Both the position numbers and the translations under genes were made by a program. The notes under the pieces were generated by a model. That model was not told where the DNA came from, searched no databases, and saw only the letters and a list, made by a program, of their open reading frames with translations. A DNA stretch of 64,000 nucleotides, taken from assembly GCF_001424905.1 (NCBI RefSeq), contig NZ_LMCU01000001.1, positions 1,171,480 to 1,235,479 of the forward strand, given 5' to 3'. Origin of the DNA: Leifsonia sp. Root112D2 (lineage in GTDB: Bacteria > Actinomycetota > Actinomycetes > Actinomycetales > Microbacteriaceae). Positions 1 to 7,340 of this stretch are shown here, piece by piece; within the stretch, counting starts at the first letter, position 1; the number at the start of each line of letters is the position of its first letter.

Positions 1-2
1 TG

Positions 3-464
3 ATGGGCATGAACAGCTTTGTGCAGGTGATCCAGCCGGGAAACCTGCCGGTCATCTTCGCGATCATCGCCTTCTGGACCGGAGCTGGCGGCTGGATAGT
101 GATCATGTATGGCGCGTTGAACAACGTGAGTACCGACGTGATCGAGGCCGCCCGCATCGACGGGGCGAATGCGTCGCAAATCGCGATGCGCATCCAGTTG
201 CCGATGCTTCGCAAGTGGATTGCATACATGGGTGTGATGTCGCTCGCGGCAGGAACCCAGCTGTTCGTCGAACCACAGTTGCTCAGCCAGGCCAGTAACG
301 CGGTGGTCCCCAACGACTACTCGCTCAACCAGCTGGCCTATCAGTACGCGTTTCAGCAGAACGACTTCAACGGCGCGGCCGCGATATCGCTCATCCTGCT
401 GGTGGTCGCTCTTCTGCTGTCGTGGGTCTTCGTGACTCGCGGCGGCCTCTTCGAGAAGGAATGA
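3..464 (+). CDS. Sugar ABC transporter permease, MalF/UgpA type (5' truncated by window edge)
   Basis: This is the C-terminal part of an inner-membrane permease of a CUT1 carbohydrate importer; the true start lies before the window. The visible 153 residues hold three hydrophobic segments. The cytoplasmic EAA loop is clear at about residues 48-67 (EAARIDGA followed by a conserved LP), and this is where the ATPase docks. The stop overlaps the region of the next permease start, as expected for a translationally coupled MalF/MalG pair. The downstream genes encode sugar-acid catabolic enzymes, so the substrate is probably a deoxy-sugar or a derivative. That is inference from context, because the binding-protein gene is outside the window. 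Confidence 0.9.
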   Translation: MGMNSFVQVIQPGNLPVIFAIIAFWTGAGGWIVIMYGALNNVSTDVIEAARIDGANASQIAMRIQLPMLRKWIAYMGVMSLAAGTQLFVEPQLLSQASNAVVPNDYSLNQLAYQYAFQQNDFNGAAAISLILLVVALLLSWVFVTRGGLFEKE

Positions 465-466
465 CG

Positions 467-1372
467 ATGACTTCACTCTCCACCGAACGTCGCCAGGGTG
501 TCGGGCTTCCCGCGTGGGGCGGGCGCTCTGTCGCCGGGCTGATACTCGTTCTCTTCGTGCTGTTCTTCGTGATTCCCATCATCTGGCTGCTCTTCGCCGT
601 CACGAAGACCTCACGGGCGCTGATCGTCTCGAACCCGTTCGCCATTGGCTCGTGGACCGATTTCATTGCGAACTGGAATCAGCTGTTCGGCTTTCAAGAC
701 GGGGCCGTGACGGTCTGGATCGGCAACTCCGCGCTGTACACGCTCGGCGCGCTGGTGATCACCCTGATCGCCAGCATTCCCGCCGGGTACGCGCTGGCGC
801 TCACCGATTTCAAGTTGCGCAAGGCGCTGCTGGTTCTGACGCTGGTCGTGATGCTCATACCGAGCACGGCGCTGGTGTTGCCGGTGTTCCTCGAGCTGAA
901 CAGTGTCGGATTGATCGGTTCGCCGCTCTCGGTGATTCTGCCGATGTCGTTCTTTCCCTTTGGCGTGTATCTCACGTACATCTATTTCTCCACGAGTATC
1001 CCGCGCGACCTGCTCGCAGCTGCGCGCATCGACGGCTGCAGCGAGGTGCAGGTCTTCACGCGCATCGCGCTGCCGCTTGCCGCCCCCATTGTGGCGCTCG
1101 TCGCGTTCTTCAGCTTCGTTCAGAACTGGAACAACTTCTTCCTGCCATTCGTCATGTTGCCCTCCAGTGACGGGTATCCGATTCAGGTCGGTCTAACCTC
1201 GCTGCTGGCCGCGACCCCGGCGTTCAATCCCAGTTCTGCCGGATCGGACTCCGTACAATTGCCGACCCTGGCGTTGGCCACAATCATTTCGATCCTTCCA
1301 GTTCTCATCGTCTTCCTCTTCTCTCAGCGATTCCTCGTTGCGGGCATGACGGCGGGAGGAACCAAGGAATGA
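467..1372 (+). CDS. Sugar ABC transporter permease, MalG type
   Basis: This is the second membrane subunit of the CUT1 importer, 301 residues. It has about six membrane segments and an EAA loop near residues 184-203 (AARIDGCSE...ALPL). The ATG at 467 is preferred because AAGGA lies 6 bases upstream. A second in-frame ATG at 461 overlaps the previous stop and is also possible. No ATPase gene follows, so the importer probably relies on a shared MsiK-like ATPase; this is known for actinobacterial CUT1 systems but cannot be shown here. The next gene, an enolase-superfamily enzyme, begins 28 bases later and is probably co-transcribed. Confidence 0.92.
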   Translation: MTSLSTERRQGVGLPAWGGRSVAGLILVLFVLFFVIPIIWLLFAVTKTSRALIVSNPFAIGSWTDFIANWNQLFGFQDGAVTVWIGNSALYTLGALVITLIASIPAGYALALTDFKLRKALLVLTLVVMLIPSTALVLPVFLELNSVGLIGSPLSVILPMSFFPFGVYLTYIYFSTSIPRDLLAAARIDGCSEVQVFTRIALPLAAPIVALVAFFSFVQNWNNFFLPFVMLPSSDGYPIQVGLTSLLAATPAFNPSSAGSDSVQLPTLALATIISILPVLIVFLFSQRFLVAGMTAGGTKE

Positions 1373-1400
1373 CCGCATTGGCATATCAGGAGAACATCAA

Positions 1401-2582
1401 GTGAAAATAACCGGCTACCGCAGCCTGAACACCGTGCACGACTGGGGCCGGGTCACCGGCGACGTCAACGGCGTCATGAGCGGCAACACGACCACCGTGC
1501 CGGTGCTCATCATCGAGACCGATTCCGGAATCGAGGGAGTGGGCCTCGGCGCACACGCGGACATTGCCCGGATATTTCCCGCGATCGAGAGCGAAGATCC
1601 GAGGTCGGTCACCGCGCTCTACGACCGGATGCTCGACTGGGTGTTCAAGAGCGGTCACGCCGGATCGGTGTTCGGTGCGATCGGCGCCGTGGACATGGCG
1701 CTGTGGGACATCAAGGCGAAGGCGGCCGACGAGCCGTTGTGGCGCATGCTGGGAGGCCGCGAACGTTTCGTGCCGGCCTACGCATCCGGTCTGGAATTCG
1801 GGCTCTCCGAAGAAGATCTCGCCGCGCTCTACGAGAAGTTCGCCGATCGGGGGTTCAAGGCCGGCAAGCTGAAGGGCGGGCGCGACATCGAGCGGGATCT
1901 TCCTCGGCTCGAGATCATGCGGGGCATACTCGAACGCAATTCGCGTCACCCCGCTCTCATGTTCGACGCCAACGAATCATGGAACGTTGCGCAAGCAGGC
2001 CGGTACGTGGCTGCCATAGAAGAGCGCTTCGACCTCACCTGGGTGGAAGAACCGCTGCGACGCTGGGATGCTGCGGGGCTTGCGACACTGCGAGGAAAGG
2101 TGCGAGCTGCGATTGCCAGCGGCGAGAACCTGACCGGGCTGGAACAGTACCGGCCCCTGCTTGACGCTAACGCCATTGACATTGTGCAGGTCGGCAATGT
2201 GTGGGGAATCACCAACTTTCTTCGGGTCGCAACCCTCGCCCATGCGCACGATTTGCCGGTGAGCCCGGTGGCGTACAACGCCAACCCGATAGCGCATGCC
2301 GCCGCCGCCGTTCCCAACCTGCTCACCCATGAGGTGCAGGACCTCACCTTTCCCGTCGGCTTGGATGTCGACCAGCAGTTCGAAGATGGAGGGATAGTGC
2401 TTGGTGAGCGGCCGGGTCTCGGCATCATCGTCGACGAGGCGAAGGTGCTCTCTGCCACCACGACGCCTGTAGGGCCACCGGCGTCGGGCCCCCACATCAG
2501 ACCGGAGCGCGCCGCGCTGCGGCTGGTCGCCGAGCCCGATGTCATCGACGAGCCCACGCCGAAGCCGAGGGCCGAGGGATGA
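1401..2582 (+). CDS. Mandelate racemase/muconate lactonizing (enolase superfamily) sugar-acid dehydratase
   Basis: This 393-residue cytoplasmic enzyme belongs to the enolase superfamily, whose members abstract a proton alpha to a carboxylate using Mg2+. The barrel signature is visible: a KLK motif near residue 155, and metal-ligand positions in FDANES (about 188), WVEEPL (about 215) and ASGEN (about 241). The start is GTG, preceded by AGGAGA 7 bases upstream. Its neighbours are a mutarotase, a lactonase and sugar permeases, so it most likely dehydrates an aldonate in a non-phosphorylative sugar pathway. It is clearly different from the L-fuconate dehydratase at 26890, so the substrate stays open (rhamnonate, galactonate and fuconate are all possible). 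Confidence 0.85.
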   Translation: MKITGYRSLNTVHDWGRVTGDVNGVMSGNTTTVPVLIIETDSGIEGVGLGAHADIARIFPAIESEDPRSVTALYDRMLDWVFKSGHAGSVFGAIGAVDMALWDIKAKAADEPLWRMLGGRERFVPAYASGLEFGLSEEDLAALYEKFADRGFKAGKLKGGRDIERDLPRLEIMRGILERNSRHPALMFDANESWNVAQAGRYVAAIEERFDLTWVEEPLRRWDAAGLATLRGKVRAAIASGENLTGLEQYRPLLDANAIDIVQVGNVWGITNFLRVATLAHAHDLPVSPVAYNANPIAHAAAAVPNLLTHEVQDLTFPVGLDVDQQFEDGGIVLGERPGLGIIVDEAKVLSATTTPVGPPASGPHIRPERAALRLVAEPDVIDEPTPKPRAEG

Positions 2583-2917
2583 TGGAGCAGCCCGAGCGGC
2601 ACGCCTTCGTGGTGGGAGTGCGGCCCGAGAAGCGCGAGGAGTACCTTCGCCTTCACGCGGCGGTGTGGCCCGGCGTCGAGGCCAAGCTGAGCGAACGCAA
2701 CATTCGTAACTACAGCATCTTCGTCTTCGACGACGTGCTGTTCGCCTACTACGAATACGTCGGCGACGACCATGACGCTGACATGAAGCGCATTGCCGCC
2801 GACCCCGTGTCGCAAGAGTGGTGGACGCACACCGACCCGTGCCAGGTGCGGATCGCCGACGAACGCGATGCCGGCTCGCTGTGGCAACCCATCGACGAGG
2901 TGTGGCACCTGGCATGA
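2579..2917 (+). CDS. L-rhamnose mutarotase family protein (RhaM/DUF718-like)
   Basis: This 112-residue protein matches the length and pattern of the RhaM family, small dimeric alpha/beta-barrel enzymes that interconvert sugar anomers. Visible family marks are an N-terminal strand ending HAFVVGV, a central YSIFVFDD segment, and the paired tryptophans in WWTHTDP. The start overlaps the previous stop (ATGA), which implies translational coupling with the dehydratase. It probably feeds the correct anomer of the imported deoxy-sugar to a dehydrogenase. Whether the substrate is rhamnose or fucose cannot be decided from sequence. Confidence 0.83.
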   Translation: MMEQPERHAFVVGVRPEKREEYLRLHAAVWPGVEAKLSERNIRNYSIFVFDDVLFAYYEYVGDDHDADMKRIAADPVSQEWWTHTDPCQVRIADERDAGSLWQPIDEVWHLA

Positions 2918-3750
2918 CGACTCGTATCGATGCCCACGTTCACCTGTGGAACCGCGCCGTCGACCCACAGCACTGGATCGACCCCGAGACAATGGGTGCA
3001 ATCGATCGCGACTTTGAGCAGCCCGAGCTGCAGCAGATGCTCGCAGCCACCGGATGCTCCCGAGCGGTCGTCGTGCAGGGAACCAACAGCCTGAACGAGA
3101 GCATCCGGCTGTCGCAGCTGGACCACTCCGTGGTGGTCGGTGTCGTGGCGTGGGTCGATCTCACCGCAGACGTTTCCGCACAGCTCGAGCGCCTGCGCTC
3201 CGCGGCGTCCGTGCCGATAGTGGGCGTTCGGCATCTCGCCCACATCGACCCGGATCCGCAATGGCTGCTGCGGGAGGACGTGGGGCGGGGACTGTCGGCG
3301 CTTCAGTCGCAAGGCCTGCGATTCGATTTCGTGGTGCGGGATTGGCAGCTGCCGCAGGCATCCGCCGTGGCAGCGCAGCATGAGGGCCTGCAGTTCGTTC
3401 TTGACCATCTGGGAGGGCCTCCGGCGCCCGGCTGCGAGTTGAGCGACTGGCGTTCAGACCTGCTTGCGCTGTCGCGTTTGCCCAATGTGGCCGCGAAGCT
3501 TTCCGGGCTGGTCTCGGGGCTCGCCCCCGGCGCGTGGCAGAGCGACGATCTCCGGCCGGTCGTGGATGTAGCCCTGGATGCGTTTGGCGCGGATCGCCTG
3601 CTTTACGGTTCCGACTGGCCGCTTGTTGAGCTGGGCGGAGGTGCTGGCGTGTGGAAGGCATCCGCGGAGCGACTGCTCGGTGCGCTGAGCGGGTTGGAGC
3701 GCGAGCACATCTTCGGGCTCAACGCAGCGGAGATCTACTCGCTCGACTGA
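2914..3750 (+). CDS. Amidohydrolase 2 family sugar lactonase (L-fuconolactonase-like)
   Basis: This 278-residue TIM-barrel hydrolase is of the COG3618 type that opens aldonolactones. The N-terminal metal-binding HVH (in IDAHVHLW) lies at residues 6-12, DHLGG is mid-protein, and YGSDWPL is near the C terminus. All three are typical of L-fucono- or L-rhamnono-lactonases. The ATG at 2914 overlaps the mutarotase stop, which fixes the start. In the inferred pathway it hydrolyses the lactone made by a sugar dehydrogenase, giving the aldonate that the upstream dehydratase uses. A paralogue lies at 29355. Confidence 0.85.
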   Translation: MTTRIDAHVHLWNRAVDPQHWIDPETMGAIDRDFEQPELQQMLAATGCSRAVVVQGTNSLNESIRLSQLDHSVVVGVVAWVDLTADVSAQLERLRSAASVPIVGVRHLAHIDPDPQWLLREDVGRGLSALQSQGLRFDFVVRDWQLPQASAVAAQHEGLQFVLDHLGGPPAPGCELSDWRSDLLALSRLPNVAAKLSGLVSGLAPGAWQSDDLRPVVDVALDAFGADRLLYGSDWPLVELGGGAGVWKASAERLLGALSGLEREHIFGLNAAEIYSLD

Positions 3751-4529
3751 TCGTCGGATTCCTCGGCTCCGTCGGAACGCACATGTGGCGAATGATCGGG
3801 AAGACGCCGACGTTCCCACGACACGTGAATGTGGTCGTGCATGGCCTTCTGCGCGCCCGCGACATCGTTTCGTGCGATGGCGTCGACTATCGCTCCGTGT
3901 TCGTCCAAGGTGAGAGGCACCGCATCGGGTGGGTTGATTCCCTGATAGCGGCTGGATTCCACGGCGCGCTTGTACAGGTGCTTCGCGATGTTCTCGGCCA
4001 GTCCGTTGCCGGAGATCTCCATGAGGGCATAGTGAAAGACGACGTCGGCCTGGCGAAACGAGTCAGTCTCGAACTCGCTTTCGCGCATGGCGGTGAGGGC
4101 GTTCTGCAGGCGACGCAGCTCCTCCGAAGTGTGTGACTCGGCAACGGCGCCGGCCATCGCTGACTCCAGGCTGGCCCGCACGATCGTCAGTTCGTCGAGA
4201 ACGCCGAGGCTCTCATCGTTGTCGATCAGGGCCGAGAGAACCACCGGGTCGAGCATGTTCCAGTAACCAGGGGCGCGTACCTGCGTGCCGCGGCCCTGCG
4301 AGACGATGACCAACCCCTTCTCCTCGAGCCGCTTGACGGACTCGCGAAGCACGGTGCGACTGACGCCGAAGTGCTCGCTGAGAACACCCTCCGGCGGCAA
4401 CAAGTCGCCCTCCTTGAGCTGCTCGGTCACGATCAGGTCAACGAGTTCTGCGACGACGGCAACGCCGAGCCGACCGGCAGGCAAGCGCTGAGGAATCAAC
4501 CGGGACGCGGCCATCGACTCTGACACCAT
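3735..4529 (-). CDS. GntR family regulator, FadR/FCD subfamily
   Basis: This 264-residue repressor has an N-terminal winged helix (about 25-90, including SEHFGVSRTVLRESVKRLEEKGLV) and a C-terminal all-helical FCD ligand domain. It converges on the lactonase and overlaps its last 16 bases. FCD regulators commonly bind sugar acids through a metal site, so the likely ligand is an intermediate of the adjacent pathway (inference). The start at residue 1 is uncertain; an in-frame ATG five codons later is equally possible. It resembles the second FCD regulator of the window at 28170. Confidence 0.88.
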   Translation of the reverse strand: MVSESMAASRLIPQRLPAGRLGVAVVAELVDLIVTEQLKEGDLLPPEGVLSEHFGVSRTVLRESVKRLEEKGLVIVSQGRGTQVRAPGYWNMLDPVVLSALIDNDESLGVLDELTIVRASLESAMAGAVAESHTSEELRRLQNALTAMRESEFETDSFRQADVVFHYALMEISGNGLAENIAKHLYKRAVESSRYQGINPPDAVPLTLDEHGAIVDAIARNDVAGAQKAMHDHIHVSWERRRLPDHSPHVRSDGAEESDDQSSE

Positions 4530-4633
4530 ACGTATGACCTTACTCGCGGTGGCGTCGGCGCCGGTCGATGATGACGCGACGTGCCACCAATATCTCTGAG
4601 TCCTCTACGCTTACGCGTCAATCCACGGCAAAG

Positions 4634-4651
4634 TGCTATATTTGTATAGCA
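4634..4651. promoter_or_regulatory. Operator palindrome upstream of the relB-like antitoxin
   Basis: TGCTATA, four bases, then TATAGCA form a perfect 7-4-7 inverted repeat 16 bases before the antitoxin start. It contains TATA-rich sequence suited to a -10 element. AAGGAG at 4656-4661 is the ribosome binding site. Binding by the ribbon-helix-helix antitoxin is the expected autoregulation. Confidence 0.65.
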
Positions 4652-4667
4652 ATCTAAGGAGCGATCA

Positions 4668-4886
4668 ATGCCGCAAATCAATCTCCGCGTTGACGATGAA
4701 ACCGAGCGCCGTCTGCAGTACTTGTCCGCGCGCACTGGGCGGTCGAAAACGTTCTATGCCACCGAAGCTTTGACACAGTATCTGGACGAGAACGAGGACT
4801 ACCTCCTGGCAAAAGACGCGTTGGAGGAATTCGCTCAGTCCAACGATGATGCGATCGACCTTGCCGACGTGGTCTGGCCTGCGTGA
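4668..4886 (+). CDS. RelB-like antitoxin (ribbon-helix-helix)
   Basis: This 72-residue protein begins with a ribbon-helix-helix DNA-binding pattern: a beta strand PQINLRVDDE, then two helices through TGRSKTFYATEAL. An acidic C-terminal tail (EDYLLAKDALEEFAQ) follows, of the kind that wraps the toxin. It sits directly upstream of, and overlapping, a RelE/ParE-fold toxin gene, and a palindromic operator lies at 4634. The family is type II antitoxin. Expected roles are toxin neutralisation and autorepression. Confidence 0.85.
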   Translation: MPQINLRVDDETERRLQYLSARTGRSKTFYATEALTQYLDENEDYLLAKDALEEFAQSNDDAIDLADVVWPA

Positions 4887-5149
4887 GCTACGCGATCAGA
4901 TTCACTCCGAAGGCTGCGAAACAGGTCAGAAAACTTGATCCAGTGGCGGCGAAGCGTATCCGGGGTTTTCTTGAGCAAAAACTTGCCCAGCTTGACAATC
5001 CGCGCCTGCTCGGCAAGAAGCTCGTGAACGAGGAGTTCTGGCGTTACAGAGTCGGCGACTACCGGATCCTCACAAATATCGACGACGACCAGATCCTCAT
5101 TCTTATCGTTGAGGTTGCACACCGTCGCGAGGTCTACAGCAAGCTCTGA
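4883..5149 (+). CDS. RelE/ParE superfamily toxin
   Basis: This 88-residue basic protein has the RelE pattern: SYAIRFTPKAAKQVRKLD at the N terminus, a central EFWRYRVGDYRIL strand pair, and a C-terminal VEVAHRREVY strand. The conserved arginines and terminal tyrosine match ribosome-dependent mRNA interferases of the RelE type. The GTG start overlaps the antitoxin stop (GTGA), so synthesis is coupled. The length is normal and nothing appears broken. A DNA-gyrase-directed ParE activity cannot be excluded from sequence. Confidence 0.86.
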   Translation: MSYAIRFTPKAAKQVRKLDPVAAKRIRGFLEQKLAQLDNPRLLGKKLVNEEFWRYRVGDYRILTNIDDDQILILIVEVAHRREVYSKL

Positions 5150-5197
5150 ACACGGACGCACGGCGGTCTAGCTGGACGACCGACACGTGGGCGGAAG

Positions 5198-5854
5198 CTA
5201 GGGCTCAACGAGGCCGGTGCGAATCGCGAACTTCGTCAGGTCGAGGCGGTTGCGCATACCGAGCTTCTGCAGGATGTTCGCCCGGTGCCTGTCAACCGTT
5301 TTCACGCTGATGGATAGCGACTCCGCGATCTGTTTGGCCGAATTGCCCTCGGCAATCAGCTTGGTGATCTGCTCCTCCCGCGCGGTCAGGATATTGGCGG
5401 GCAGTCGCTCTCCCTGCCGGTCACGCTGCAGGTAGTCGCGGATCAGCGCGGTGATGGCGCCCGGATAGAGAAATGACTCGCCGCGCATCGCCGCCCGACA
5501 GGCCTCGATGAGGTCCTGGTCGGCGACCGATTTGAGAACGTAGCCCGAGGCGCCGGCCTTGAGCGCCTCGAAGAAGTACTGCTCGTTGTCGTACATGGAG
5601 AGGATCAGAATGCGAATCTCCGGCGAACGACGCGAGATCTCCCGCGCCGCCTGAATTCCGGTCATCTGGGGCATGGCGATGTCCAGAATGGCCAGGTCGA
5701 TCTCGCCCTCGACGGCGGCCGCCACAGCCTCTGCGCCATCGGATGCCTCCGCCACGACAGTGAGATCGGGCTCGGCATCGAGAATGAGACGCAGACCGCG
5801 CCGAACCAGCGCGTGATCGTCGGCGAGCAGAATTCGCGTTCGTGCAACAGACAT
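5198..5854 (-). CDS. NarL/FixJ family response regulator
   Basis: This 218-residue two-domain regulator has a receiver domain (about 5-125) with a DDH acidic pair at 12-14 and the phospho-acceptor aspartate at D58 in AILDIAMPQ. The C-terminal LuxR-type helix-turn-helix spans about 150-215 (LTAREEQITKLIAEG...VKTVDRHRANILQKLG). It begins four bases after the stop of the histidine kinase gene on the same strand, so the two are a cognate pair. The target genes are not evident; the adjacent permease unit at 7053 is divergent and is a candidate. Confidence 0.92.
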   Translation of the reverse strand: MSVARTRILLADDHALVRRGLRLILDAEPDLTVVAEASDGAEAVAAAVEGEIDLAILDIAMPQMTGIQAAREISRRSPEIRILILSMYDNEQYFFEALKAGASGYVLKSVADQDLIEACRAAMRGESFLYPGAITALIRDYLQRDRQGERLPANILTAREEQITKLIAEGNSAKQIAESLSISVKTVDRHRANILQKLGMRNRLDLTKFAIRTGLVEP

Positions 5855-5858
5855 CCGT

Positions 5859-6839
5859 TCAGTCCCCTCGTGTCGTGCCGGGCGCGCTCAGGCACACCTC
5901 GATGCCGCCGCTCGCGGTGGTGGTGATCTCCAGCTCGGCATCGATGAGCAGGGCGCGTTCGCGCATTCCCCTGATTCCCGCGCCTTCGTGAATGGGGCCG
6001 CCGCGTCCGTTATCGGTGATGCGCAGGGTGACCCCGGCATCCGTGGCGCTCAGCGCCAGCTCTGCCTCGGTGGCGCCCGAATGCCTGGCCACATTGGTGA
6101 GGGACTCCTGTGCGACCCGGTACAGCACCAGCTCGACCTCGTCGCTGAGGGCGGGCAGCGTGGTGTCGATGGCGGCCGTGACATCGAGCCCGCTCGAGAG
6201 CGAGAATTCGCTGCTCAGCGAACTCAGCGCGCTGTGCAGGCCCAGGTCGGCGAGAACGCCGGGGCGCAAGCGGTGGGCAACCTGGCGCACCTCGTTGAGG
6301 CTGGAGCGCACCGCGGTCTGCGCCATCAGCGCCTCCTCGCGCAGATGATCGGGCGTCTGCTCGACCACGTGTTTGAGGCCGAGTAACGCCACGGTGAGGC
6401 TCTGGCCTATCTCGTCGTGCAGCTCCTGGGCGATGCGTTGCCGCTCGCCCTCTTGCGCGGCCAGGGCGTGCGCGCTGCTGGCCGTGCGTTCGGCCTCGAG
6501 ACGGTCGAGCATCTCATTGAACGCGCGAATCAGCTGCCCGAGATCGCCCTTCTCGCTGTGGGGTATGCGGTCCCTGGTGCGCAGAAGGTCGACCCGCTGC
6601 ATTACCGAGGTGAGTGCCGCGAGCGGCGCGAGGCTCGCCCGCACCAGCAAGGCATTGGCGGCGAGAATCAACGCCAGCCCGATGATCAGAATGGGCAGTT
6701 CCGCCAGAAGCGGCGCCGATGAACCGGTGGCCGGTGAGAAGGCGAGCAGAAGCGTTCCGACAGCGAAGACAAGCCCATTGATGAGAAACAGGCGCCGAAA
6801 CAAGGTCTGGATCGGGCGTCTCGCGCGCACATGTGACAT
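5859..6839 (-). CDS. Sensor histidine kinase, HisKA_3 (NarL-partner) type
   Basis: This 326-residue membrane kinase has two N-terminal membrane segments (about 14-36 and 45-68), a HAMP-like linker (about 66-115), a HisKA_3 dimerisation domain with phospho-acceptor H141 in RIAQELHDEIGQSL, and a C-terminal ATPase domain ending with the DNGRGG and GIRGMRERA boxes. The periplasmic loop is very short, so sensing is probably within the membrane. I chose ATG 6839 because the N terminus then runs straight into the first membrane segment. The open frame extends further upstream, but that part looks like non-coding extension. It partners with the regulator at 5198. Confidence 0.88.
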   Translation of the reverse strand: MSHVRARRPIQTLFRRLFLINGLVFAVGTLLLAFSPATGSSAPLLAELPILIIGLALILAANALLVRASLAPLAALTSVMQRVDLLRTRDRIPHSEKGDLGQLIRAFNEMLDRLEAERTASSAHALAAQEGERQRIAQELHDEIGQSLTVALLGLKHVVEQTPDHLREEALMAQTAVRSSLNEVRQVAHRLRPGVLADLGLHSALSSLSSEFSLSSGLDVTAAIDTTLPALSDEVELVLYRVAQESLTNVARHSGATEAELALSATDAGVTLRITDNGRGGPIHEGAGIRGMRERALLIDAELEITTTASGGIEVCLSAPGTTRGD

Positions 6840-7052
6840 TGCTTTGGCCACCCGCCATTCGTCTTGGGCACTGGTTCCACCCATCGTCGCAACATGGGCT
6901 GCCCTTGTCCATCCGGGTCGACGCTCACGTTGTGCGGCTCTTCGGCCCGAATGCACGGTGAAGATGGGTGCTGCACCCAATAGTGGCCCGGCGCTATCTC
7001 GACAAGGCTGGGAGCAGCCGATTTGCCGAGACGGAACGGAGCGTGCCCGAGA

Positions 7053-7340
7053 ATGGACATCACCCAGACCACCGTGCCGGGTGCAGGAGTGCTGCACGAC
7101 TGCATCACCCGCGACGGGCAGCACTTCAGAATCCTGGTGGATCGCTCAGGCCAGCGCGAGCTCTACGTCTATGGACCGACCGGCTCCGAGCCGGTGGCGA
7201 CCATCGTTCTGCAGGCAGACGAGGCAGACCTGGTCGGCGCGATCATCCACAGCAGGCCCCTCACCAACCGGATGGCCGAGCTCGAGCGTCGGGTCGCAGA
7301 TCTGGCCGGCGACACCGGCGACGGAGGCCTCACCCTGTGA
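7053..7340 (+). CDS. KhtT N-terminal-like regulatory protein, lacking the RCK_C domain
   Basis: This 95-residue protein matches the N-terminal domain of KhtT/YhaT-type antiporter regulators: a short strand ending in TVPGAGVLHDC, then a small beta unit with RELYVYGP and VATIVLQADEADLVGAI. A usual KhtT is about 160 residues and adds a TrkA-C (RCK_C) ligand domain, which is absent here. The next gene overlaps by GTGA and encodes an ArsB/NhaD-type permease rather than a CPA2 antiporter. It is probably a cytoplasmic regulatory or accessory subunit of that permease, inferred from coupling and family. Confidence 0.7.
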   Translation: MDITQTTVPGAGVLHDCITRDGQHFRILVDRSGQRELYVYGPTGSEPVATIVLQADEADLVGAIIHSRPLTNRMAELERRVADLAGDTGDGGLTL

